This document shows positions 21,510-33,500 of a stretch of 64,000 nucleotides of DNA, piece after piece. The translations under genes were made by a program, and so were the position numbers. The DNA lies in the NCBI RefSeq assembly GCF_963576615.1, contig NC_088708.1:66876672-66940671 (forward strand), given 5' to 3'. The notes under the pieces are model-generated. The model did not search any database, was not told the DNA's origin, and saw only the letters and a program-made list of their open reading frames with translations. The DNA comes from Watersipora subatra (lineage: Eukaryota; Bryozoa; Gymnolaemata; Cheilostomatida; Watersiporidae). The first letter of the stretch is position 1. Every line of letters starts with the position of its first letter.

Positions 21510-24500
21510 ATGTCTAATTCGCTTGTTCGACGAGGGTTAGACTTGCTGAAAGAAGATATTGCTAGAAATACTGGTTCTATAACAATTGGTAAACTGACTG
21601 TATATTTTAGGAACGTGTAAGGTCATTTTTCCCTATTGAATTGACACCAAACAAACATTAATATTATATTAACTACTCAGAAAACTGAATTAAAATAAGC
21701 AAAACCTAATTTATCATATGAGGCATACCCCTTACACCCCTAGTTGATCCAGTATGATGTATTCTACGAGGTAACGAGGTAATTTGTTTGTACTCATCGT
21801 GTGTTCTAGGTGTGGTTTAGACTTTGTTGTTTTGTGTGTATATTATTTCTCCTAGTTTAATTAAAGATGCAGTATATCCATTCGATGAGCTGTTGGACTT
21901 GATTTTTTTAAATTATTCGAAATCAACTATTATAGTTACCGGGATTTCAATTTTCCGGATAGCCTATGTTTAATTTGTCAGATGTGAGTATTAAAGCCAT
22001 TAATATTTAGGATTATACCAAGATTATTTTTCAGACAAATTATTACTGTCAGATTCTGATGCAAGTTCAACTGGAAGGGAACTTTATTAAACCCTCAAGA
22101 AACCAGGTTATATCATAATGCTGAGAACTTAGGTTATGCATGAGCAGACAACTAACACAATAAAATATGTATGCAGGAGAAAACAACTAACACAAAATAC
22201 AACATCCCTTTTCTAGATTACAAAGCATGTAATGATGTTGGTTAATAAAACTAATTTTCACAAAATATTAGAAACGTGATTATACTGAATTATATTGTCC
22301 ATGAGTATAATACTAATTAACAGGCAACCTTACAATGTACGTTGGGATTCACAACTCGTAGTCAGTAAGGTACGAAGGGGGCTTAACGGTTCGCCCTGAG
22401 CGAGTGGTGAGTGTATTTGGAGCTGGAGTAGCTGGCTGAGTAGGTACAACTGCGGACCGATTACGTGTCACGATTCTGCCATTATCACAAGTGATTTGTA
22501 CAGCTCGATTGTTTACATTCGGTCGATTTTCTATAACACCGTCACGATGGTTATCTCGTATATAGACTGCACTGTTTTTCTCTAGCGGTCGTAAATCTTT
22601 TACGCGAGTATTACTGTCATGATTGATTTTCATTTGATCTTTGTACGAGTCATTTTTCTTTTTAAATTGCTCGTGATCTGGTAGTTTGGGTATCAGTGCA
22701 TCAGGATGACATGTTACAGTGGTTCTTAGTACTCTGCCCATCAGTAACTCAGCGGGAGAGTATAATCCCAGTTGAGGGGATGTCCGGAATGCCAGAAGGG
22801 CCAGATAAGGATCCTTTTCTTTTGTTAGCATTTTCTTAATAGTCTGCACTGCCCTTTCGGCAGCGCCATTCCCTCTCGGGTAATGAGGGCTGCTTGTGAC
22901 CTGAGTGAATCCATATGTCTCTGCAAATTCCACAAAGTCCTGTGCAGAGTATTGGGGACCGTTGTCGGAAATGACGCATTCTGGTATCCCATGTCGCGAG
23001 AAAATGCTTCTCATGTGATTTATCACATTCTTAGATGTGCTATCCTTACCCAGCAATGCGATCTCAGGAAATCGGGAATAATAGTCCACAACTAATAAGT
23101 ATGTCTGACCCTGAAAATGGAATAAGTCCGAACCAACGACTTGCCAGGGGCGATCCGGGGTGGCTGTAGGTCTCAGAGTTTCAAATGAAGTATTAGAGTC
23201 TTTTTGGCAGATCTGGCATTGGCCAACCATTGTCTCGATAGCTTTGGACATGCACGGCCACCACAAACTATTTCTCGCACGAGTCTGACATTTGGTTACT
23301 CCCAGGTGACCCCTGTGTATATCCTCTAATACTTTACTTCTTTGATTTAGCGGTATCACCAGTCGATTTCCCATCATCAGAAACCCTTTGTTGATGCAGA
23401 GAAAAGCTTTTCGTTCGAAATAAGGCTGCATGAGAGTGTCCGTGGATGATAAATATGCTGGCCAACCTTCACTGACAAACTGAAGCACTTTGCTTAGGGT
23501 TTCATCGTTTCTTTGGTCTATTTTCATTTGTTCCAACCTGGTATCTAAGCCATTTAACCTCACACCACCATTTACTACTGTCTCAACTTCTTCCACCCGT
23601 TGAGCATCTGCCTCGTCAGGTTTGGTAGATGTATTCCGCGATAGGGCATCAGCCGCGATATTGTCTTTCCCACTGATGTGTGTAATTCTATAATCGAATC
23701 TCTGTAGCCTGAGCTTAAAACCTTGAATTCTTGCGGGTAGCCGGTCTAGGAATAGATTTCCGAACAGTGTGATTAACGGCTTGTGATCTGTTTCAATCAA
23801 AACTTTCTTCATCCCTAGAATGTACTGGGAGAATTTTTCTAGAGCCCAGCAGACTCCTAAAGCCTCTTTTTCAATAGCCGCATACCGTTGTTCTGTATCG
23901 CTTAGAGAGCGGCTCGCTGCAGCGACTAGTCTTCGAGTGCCATCTGGTTGCACCTGACTTAAGGTGGCTCCCAATCCTTGATTACTAGCATCTGTTGTGA
24001 TTATAGTCTCTCTGGTAGGATCATATGTCGCCAGTACCGGTGGATTGGCAAATATCTCTTTCACCTTCTGGAAGGCTTCCTGCTGACCGTAACCCCAAAT
24101 CCAGTCCACATCTTTGCGAAGTAAATCTCTCAAAGGTTTGGTAACATCAGCCAGCTGAGGAGAAAACCGCGCGTATTGATTAGCTAATCCGAGAAAACTC
24201 CTTACTCCGGTTACATTAGCAGGAGTAGGAAACTCCAAGATGCCTTGCACTCTTGGTCCTGTGTGGATTCCAAACTGATCAATGACATATCCTAGAAACT
24301 GCACTTTAGATACCCCAAACTGGCATTTGGACTTGTTCAAAGTCATTCCAGCTTGTTCGAGTCGCCTTAATACTACGCTGAGTCTTGAATCGTGTTGTTC
24401 TGTAGATTGTCCAACCACTAGTATATCGTCCATGTGTACTATAAGACCCTCAAGATCCCCCAAAATCCTGTTCATTTCAGCTTGAAAGATCTCTGGGGCA

Positions 24501-27500
24501 CTGTTTAGTCCTTGTGGGAGTCTTAAATATCGATATCGGCCACGATGCGTAAGGAAAGTAGTCAACTTACTGGATTCATCTGACAACGGAATCTGCCAGA
24601 AACCGCTATTGGCATCGATTTTTGAGAACACTTTGCCACCTCTTATGGATGCCAGGCTTTCCTCTACTGTGGCCATAGGGTGAACTTCTCTGAGTACATA
24701 TTTATTGAGTTCTGTGAAATCAGTACAAATCCTGACCTTGTCTTGCCCAGGTTTCGGCACTACCACCATTGGTGCCACCCACTGCGTTGGTTCTTCTATG
24801 GCTACAATTACCCCGTCTTCAACCATTTTCTCAAGTGCAATATTAGCTTTCTGTCGAAGCGGGAATGGAATCGGGCGTGGAACATGCAATGCAAACGGCT
24901 TTGCGTTTTCATCCAAGGTAATGGAATATTCTGTATCAAGCTTACCTAGTCCTTTGAACAAACTATCACTGACGCGTATAGACCCGATTTCGCACCTGCT
25001 TTTGTCAACGGTGACAAACTTGAGGCTTTCACATGCTTTTCTACTCAATAACGGGGTGTTTTGGTTTTCTATGACATATATGTCTTCTGTTATTTTCTCC
25101 CGACCCGCAGTAAGTTTACCAGAAATGACGCCAATGCAATTGAGAAGTGTACGACCTGGTCCATACAGCTTCTTTGTAGATGGGTATTGAGTTCCTACGC
25201 AATGTTGAGGACCACAAACGCTCAGGGCCGCACCAGTGTCCAATTTGAATCTCATCAATTGATTCTTTTTAATGTCAGTGTCAACCCTCACGTTGGAATA
25301 CCATGAACCGGCCTCTAGACCTACGCTGTCTATGTCAAATATTTCGCCAAGAAACACTTCGTCAGAATTAGCTTCATTATTATCAGCAACCTGTAACTCG
25401 CTTACGGCTTGAGTAACCTCATTGGTACATACTGACTCCCAGTGATTTTTCCGTTTACATTTTCGACAAGTTGTTCCGAAAGCAGGACATCGATTTCGAA
25501 CATGCCGTCGACCACATTTGTTACATGAAATCTTTGGTTTATCATTTTCTAATTTGGAACCATTCTTGTGGGATGTGACAAAACTCACCTCTGTGGGCTT
25601 TTCACTGGAGTTCTGTGCATTCTTAGAAACCTCGGCAATTCGTAGAGCCTTTATAACATAATCAAGAGTTAAACGTTCATCTGGTTCACGCATCATTTTA
25701 TCCCTGAGTTTATGATCATCTAGTCCAAAAAGTAGTTTATCTCTGATTAGAGAATCTCGTTGATTGCCAAACTCACAGCTCTCAGCTGCGCGCCTGAGTT
25801 TCATTAAGTACACATCCACGGGTTCTCCACTTTGTGAGCAGTTATGAAAAGTATACCGGCTTACTATAACACCAGATCTTGGGTTACAATATTCTCGAAA
25901 CCGCTTCAGGACATCATCTATTTTCCTGCCTGTTGCACCTTCAGCAATCTCTTCTGGATTTCCTTCATTGTCAGTGCCTACGAACTCCATTTGGCTATAC
26001 AGCTCTCTCACATCTTCACCACCAACATGTCTAAATAGAGCTAATTTTCTCCTTTCATTAGCTCCACTTGTTCCTACTAGATCGATAGCAAGTAAATAGT
26101 CACTGAAAGAACGTACCCAGCGACGCCATTCTCCTGCAAGGTCATTTGCCCTTAAATCCAGCTGTTGTGGTGGTGATATGCCCTCCATCTTACACAAATG
26201 TTCATTCACACCGCTGCCACCATGTTTAATTTGTCAGATGTGAGTATTAAAGCCATTAATATTTAGGATTATACCAAGATTATTTTTCAGACAAATTATT
26301 ACTGTCAGATTCTGATGCAAGTTCAACTGGAAGGGAACTTTATTAAACCCTCAAGAAACCAGGTTATATCATAATGCTGAGAACTTAGGTTATGCATGAG
26401 CAGACAACTAACACAATAAAATATGTATGCAGGAGAAAACAACTAACACAAAATACAACAGCCTACAATTGGTCTGAGTACAGGGTTAAAATATCTTCTA
26501 ACCAAAGATAGACTCCCATATCATTTATAAACTGCATACTGTCTCATAACTTAAGTCAAATAGTAACTGAGCCTACTAATTACCTTGGTAATACCTTGGA
26601 CATAATTTTAACTGATAGGCCTAGTTTCATCTATAACCTAAACGTTGTAAATCCTGGTCTCAGTGACCATTACATGGTAGAACTTAACTGGAATCACAGT
26701 TCAGTTATCCGGGGAATGGAACTACCTCTTCTAGGATGTATGGTAAAGCTAACTTTCCTGCAATCAGTGAGGCCCTGAATCGCACCCTGATAACAACAAA
26801 ACAAGCGATGGAGGAAAAGCAAAACATTAATTTAGTCTGGAATTTGTTTGAGAGTGATATTAATTCTGCTGTTAATCAGTTTGTACCTAGATATGTAGCA
26901 AAGAGTAAAAACTTGAATCAGTCTCCCTGGTTTAACTATCAAACCAGAAAAGCAATGAGGAAACAGAGAAATCTGTACGACAAGTTTAAAAAATCGAAAC
27001 TTGAAACCGATTTGGTTATATATAAAACTGCAAGACGGAACAATAAGAAGCTATTTCACAAATTAGAACAAGATTGTTTTTTATAAAGCTTTATATGAAC
27101 CATTAAGCAGTGGGAATAGTAAACCCTTCTACAGATTTTATAAAAGAAAGAGCGGTAAAAGCATTCAAAATTCAGTCACTTAAAAATATGTCTGCTATAC
27201 AATCATCAAGGGTTTTCAACTCATACTTTCGAAGTGTTTTTTCAGAGGGCGTTTCAGATCCAGTGGAATGTAGGGAGGTTGCTAGTCAAACAATACAAAT
27301 TACAAGTAAAGGAGTTGAAAAATTGCTCATTGGCCTCAAGCCTGGTAAAGCTCCGGGCTCAGATCAACTGAGACGGGAGGATTTTAATATTGATGTTATA
27401 GTCACTGGTCAGTTACTAGCTCTAATTTTTTAGTCTTCACTAGACATCGGTGAATTGCCGGATATTTGAAAACCGGCTAATGTTGTCCCTATTTTTAAGA

Positions 27501-30500
27501 AGGGAGAAAGATAAAATCCAAGTAACTATAGGCCGGTCTCGCTGACATGTATTTTTTGCAGGCTACTCGAGCACATACTGCTTAGTAACATTAACTAACA
27601 TCTAGATGGTGACTTGAGTTCAAACCAAGCATGGCTGTAGGAAAGGTCTCTCCTGCACTACACAATTAACAGCAACCACTGATGGCATTATGAAAATGGT
27701 TGACAATAACATTGTGGTACATGCTGTGGTCTTTGACTTCTCCAAGGCTTTTGACAAAGTGCCTCACAATTTGCTAATAAAAAAATTATTTGAATCGAAT
27801 ATCGGCTCTCACATCGTCAAATGGATAGCAAACTTTTTATCAAAAAGGAGTCAGCGAGTGGTGGTGGAGGGGCTACGTCTACCTCTTTAAATGTTACATC
27901 GGGACATCCTGGGGCCTTCTTTTTTTGGTGGACAGTAATACTTCAACTTACGAGTGCTCCAACGTACGAGAAACTTGAGATACGAGCCAGCTTTTAAGCA
28001 AGCGTTAGCAGTAACATATGAGCCATGTTTGAGATACAAGCACGTGAGTCAGTTGCCAAGTATGCCGGAGGTGTTTTATGAGAACAGCATCACTCTGTAT
28101 TTTCCACCTGCTCAGGTTATACTTTTGTACCGTGTTTTTGTGCGCAATTTTCAGTGCAGAATTATGTACTGAAAATTAAAAGTACTGTGCGTTGACCGAA
28201 AGTTTGCCAGTAAAATGAAAGATAATGCAAAAAAAATCGAATGATAACAGTTGATATTAAATAAAAAATTATTGCGAAAAATATGTGAAATGCGTATGCG
28301 TGATTGAGCTAGCTCAGCAATTTGACAGAAATACATCCACAATTATCAAACAGAAGGGTTATATTCAGGGCATTTAGTTCGCAAAAGGACTAACCTTAGT
28401 TTATAAATTGCACAGCGATCTTCACAACCGCTGATGGAGGGACTGCTCAGGCATTGAATAAAAGATAAACAATTGGCCGGTGACAGCGTACTGAAACGAT
28501 GCTATGTGAAAAGGCCGGTTCTATCTATCAAAACTATAAAAATAAACATTCGGACATGTTGGTTAGTTGTCGTGCATTAACCCTTTGTGACGACACCTGT
28601 GTTCGCCCTAATCGCAACACGTTGAAAGGACAAAGGCAAGCGTCCTTAGATAGGTTTATCTTAAAACGGCCGGCTGGTCGTGAAAGCGAAATAAAAGAAA
28701 AATTAGCTAACCAACGAGAAACTTCAAACTATGAACGCCGAGGAAATTTTAACTACGTTAAGTTGAAAATGAAAGTTTGCTTTTAGGTTTGCTTCTAAGT
28801 TTGTCTTTTAAGACATTGATAAAATCCAGATTTATCAAAGTCAACTGTCGTAATGAAGGATAATTTATATCTCCCTCCCTGGCAAATGCTAGCGTTAGCT
28901 GCTATTGTATGTATTTAATTTTACATTTTAATTAATCACATTTCCTTGCATTATTTTTTATTTGTTACTTTTTGAAAGCATGTGGTAAGTTAGGACAATA
29001 ACCAACATGTTCTTTCTGTTACAATATCTTGTTTTGAGTGTTCTATTTGCATTTTTTAGAGTATGGAAACCAATCAATATATATCTAATTGTTCTACATG
29101 TAAATAAATTGCACGAACATGCGAGCAAATTAACATACGAGCTCAGTCTCGGAACGCATTAAGCTCGTAAGTCGAAGTATGACTGTATATTGATAATATT
29201 TCGGAAATCCTAAAAACATCATCTAGAAGACTTTTTTGCTGACGATGCATTGGTGTATCTCCTGTAGAAACTCAGACTGATAAACAAGTTTTTCAGCAAG
29301 ACTTTGTTTTACTGGAGCAGTGGGCTGACAGAGAACAATTGTTTTTAATACGGATAAATGTCAGGTGGTTCGCTTTACCAAGCGATGTAGTAACAGTGAT
29401 TTTACATATTACTTTAACGGTAAGCAACTAGATACTGTGACACATTTTAAGTATTTGGGAGTAAATATTGCCAATGATTTTAACTGGGACTTGCACATAG
29501 ACTCAATAACTGCCAGGGCGTCCCAATGACTTGGTATGATTAAGCATGTTTTGTATGGCGCCCCCAGAGAAGTGAAAAGGATCGCATACCTCACATTGGT
29601 TAGGCCAGTAATGGAATATGCCAGTGAGGTATGGGACCCATATTTAATGAGACAGATAACACTTTTGTAAAATGTGCAGAGGAAGACAATTCGTTTCATT
29701 TCAGAGATTAAGGGTACATTGAGTGTGTCGGAGGCATGTAACATTCTTAATGTCGAACTCTTAGCACATAGACGAAAGATTGCTCGCATGTCTTTAATGT
29801 TATGGTTTTTATCCGAAAGTGGGCACAGTTCGGTTATCAACAGTTTTGAACATATACAAGATTTTATTCACAACCATGAAACCAGACAGGCAACATGCCG
29901 GGCACCCCTGCCATTATCCACAAACCAAACATTTTATCACCAAAGCTTTGCACCTCGAACTTTACGTAACTTGCGTGGCTCTGATTAAAGGGCATTAAGT
30001 TTTTTTTTTGTGTCTATGTGCAAGCGCTTTTTATGGAGCGCCATCGAATTGATGGCCTTCTTTTACCCAGCCCCGGGGTATTAAGGCTCTATTTTAACCT
30101 AGACCTAGAGGTTTAACGAGGCTGGTGGCTCTGTGGTGGAAGGTAAACCATCGCAGTAAAGCAAAACTAAAGATTACATGAAAGTTTTTTGGCAACGTTA
30201 TAAACAGGAAGTTTATTTGCTTTGGCAATTTCAATAGTAGACAGGTAAAATGGAAACAGAATGTACTATTAAATAGTCAGCTTAAAGTTGTGTTAGGCAG
30301 CAGGAAAGTCGTGTATTTTTAAATGAGTAAATCAGTCACCATGGATGCGTTACACAGCGCTGAAAAACATGAGGAGAATCTGAATCGCGGTGAAATCAAA
30401 TTCAGATTTAGGCTTATAGCATATATTAAGGTGATGGGTCGATCTGTTTTCGTTTAAAAACCGACTGATCGAAGTTGGTAACTCTTTAAATTGTTTAATG

Positions 30501-33500
30501 TACAGTATAGTTATTTTATAAAACAGTCAATAAGGCCACCTGGTTTAAAATTAACAGTATATCCTTAAATAATATTTTTATTAATAGTTCTGGTATCAGT
30601 GAATCAATTATGAATTGTGATCAATTTATTTCCTTTAGAAAGGTACAACGTCCATGGTTGTTGCGTGTTAGTAAAGCTGAACGAATAGACCTAGAATTGT
30701 TTAATTAAAGGCACTAGTGGATTGTTTGTCGTTCATCTAGTATCTGTCAAACACACGACAATACTTGCATATGGCCTCATTTACATGTGTGTTCAGCTTT
30801 AACATATTTCATGTACATGGGCACCACAGGTCTTACATGGGCCCCACAGGTCTTACATGGGCCCCACAGGTCTTACATGGGCCCCACAGGTTTTACATGG
30901 GCCCCACAGGTCTCACATGGGCCCCACAGGTTTTATATGGGCCCCATAGGTCTTACATGGGCACCGCAGGTCTTACATGGGCACCACAGGTCTTACATGG
31001 GCCCCACAGGTCTTACATGGGCACCACAGGTCTTACATGGGCCCCACAGGTCTTACATGGGCACCACAGGTCTTACATGGGCCCCACAGGTCTTACATGG
31101 GCCCCACCGGTCTTACATAGGCCCCACAGGTCTTACATGGGCCCCACAGGTCTTACATGGCCCCACAGGTCTTACATAGGCCCCACAGGTCTTACATGGG
31201 CACCACAGGTCTTACATGGGCTCCACAGGTCTTACATTGGCTCCACAGGTCTTACATGGGCTCCACATCTCATCTTAATTTACATTATTTGCATATGCAT
31301 GTCCATAAAATGGATCAGAAAATTACTTGTTAATTTGCAGCTCATTGTTATTGCCAAATGGCTGCTGCCAAAAGAACGGAGTTACCAAACAATCCCAACA
31401 TCACTAAACACTTGTGATTTTCTTTTTAACTGAACAGCAAGCAGTAATAAATGATAAAAACAGATTCAATTGTCAAGCACTAGGGCTTCTTCAAATATCA
31501 CATGATAGCAACTCCCTTGTTTGAGACTACTGTTTTTATTTCTTAGCTAATTTTTCAATTATGGTTAGTGAATATGCTACACATAAGTGTAAAGTCAAAG
31601 CGTAGAAATTCAAATATTGTAAGTAAATCTACAACTCACATAGTAGCTGTAAGCTTGAAAAGGTAGAGATTCGATCATGAGTCAAAGCATTCAGTTTCTC
31701 TGACATTTTTGCAGCTAAAAATATTTGCACAAAAGAGATAATTCAGTGTAAGACTAGAATTATCTGAGTTTCAGTTATCCAGCTCTAAGCAAATTTTGAA
31801 TTTGCACTTCTGAGTAAAAAGCCCACAAGATACATTTTAACAGAGTTGAACAATTCAGATAATAAAATACCTCCTACCCTGCCGGTTATGGTTCAAAATG
31901 GCGTTGGACTAAATGTGAACAGACTGAATGTCGATAACCAAAATGTTGATAGTCGCAATGTCGACACATTAGACGAAATACAGTCAAATATGGATAACTC
32001 GCCCACGGATAACTCGAACACATGGTTAACTCAAACGGTTTCTTTGGTCCGTTCCCACGTAATGATAAATTGCTATAGATAACTCGAACTCAACACTGTT
32101 AACTCGAACTGTTTTTTGCCCAACGGCTACCGAAACGGTTGTTATCGCTTTAGAAAATCATTTTATTCCAAGCCATAGAGGTAAACTTCAACTTTTCGCA
32201 ATTCATAAGCGTCGTTATTACCACCATCAGCAAAATATTTTTGTCAACGACTTTTCTAAAGATTTGGTGAAATTTGATTTATACCAAACATTCGCTTAGC
32301 GATCGCCATTCGGAAGTGAGGTAAAGTGAGGTAATCTTTGCATAAACTTCAAGAAAAATCGGCAAAATTGATCGTGGGTAAAACGCTCAAAAGAAAAAGA
32401 TGTCTTTTCTTCTGAGCATTTCAACAAGGATCAAGTTTTGCCAATGTCAATCTAAAAAACATCCTGGCAATAACATCACCTCAAACAACGAACCAATCTC
32501 AAGTGATAGAAAAATCTCTATACTTTTTGATAAAAACGTTTTAAACTTTACATTAGAAGCATTTATGTAAAAATTTGTGAAACAAGCCATTTCTGCTTTT
32601 GATTTATATTATTGTTTGTATATGTACATGTATCTACTATAAATAAGTAAATACATGGACTTGTGACAGTGCTCTGATAACTTGGATAATTCGATAACTC
32701 TGATAATTCGAACACTTTTGCTCGGTCCCGTGAAGTTCGAGTTATCCATGTTTGACTGTATATATATCTCATCAAACATTTTAGAAATGAAGCAGTTATT
32801 GGAAGTCTAATTACTCAATAATTTTGGAAATCTGTTTTGTAACAACATCGCAACTTACTGGCTGTGTACGTTCAATTTTCCAACTTGCCTGTTCAGGAGG
32901 CATCTTCAAGCTAGAAACAAGTTTAACTAGATTGTAAATTAAAGTGGTTGCACTTACTCAAAAAAGCAGCTATCTGACTTTGCTACGAATGTTAGATCTC
33001 TAGTCTGCCAAACATTTTTACAAGTAAAACACATTCTGGAGAGAGATACTGTTTTACCCAAATGCATGCACAAATACTCAAGCTATACTGCTAATGTCTT
33101 CTCTTTAAGAGATAGCTTGGTTTTCAAAGCCAGTCAAAGATGTGAGAAAAGCTCGCTGTGAAATAATTTTTTGTTGCCGCCATAAATAAACTATCCCAAA
33201 TATCTATTGTCGTAACTCTTACAGGTTCGACAGCTAGAGTTGTTCTGTACACTAATATCTGAATAAGTTTTGAGCCAAACAACCCTCTCTCAATATTTAT
33301 TTTAACTTTTATTATTTTACTTTGTACAGACATTTTAGCTCTTGCATCATAACAACATGGCTATTAGCATTACACTGAGATTTTACCTGTTTCCAAGCAT
33401 ATAGTCTACTCACTACGATCATCAATGGTTTGTGTATGACTATAAAACAGTTTCTTGCTGTATATCCATGAGGTGTTGTTATCTCTTTGGTTGCATACAT

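Larger units (their letters stand above)
21967..26460 (-). mobile_element. Ty3/gypsy LTR retrotransposon, looks whole, very young
   Basis: The element has two identical 238-bp LTRs (21967-22204 and 26223-26460), a 5-bp target duplication GCCTA (21962-21966 and 26461-26465), a primer-binding site adjoining the 5' LTR that matches the 3' end of tRNA-Leu, and a purine-rich tract next to the 3' LTR. One long Gag-Pol frame fills the interior. No breaks are apparent. Identical LTRs imply a recent insertion. It landed in the endonuclease region of an older LINE in AROS intron 1. The Pol sequence resembles the K02A2.6-like/Mag-type group, which I judge from motif style only. Confidence 0.96.
21740..30110 (+). 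mobile_element. Old APE-type LINE (CR1/Jockey-like), broken and interrupted twice
   Basis: Three pieces lie in order on the plus strand: about 21740-21966, 26461-27932 and 29186 to about 30110. The first ends in the endonuclease motif DFNFPD. The second resumes with LDIILTDRP and SDHY of the endonuclease C-terminus, then the reverse transcriptase start (KPGKAPGSD, YRPVSL, DFSKAFDKVPH). The third holds FADDALVYL and the C-terminal part (FKYLGVNI through RTLRNLRG). Several stops and frameshifts are present, and the N-terminal part is missing or unrecognisable. The gaps are filled by a Ty3/gypsy element and a Tigger-like transposon. All of it sits in AROS intron 1. Limits at both outer ends are approximate. 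Confidence 0.88.

Noticed and set aside
22883-25306. Plus-strand frames within the gypsy element
   Set aside because: These are shadows of the Gag-Pol frame on the opposite strand.
30765-31433. 222- and 130-codon frames over the 20-bp repeat
   Set aside because: They exist only because the minisatellite unit lacks stops. Identical repeat peptides appear in different frames.
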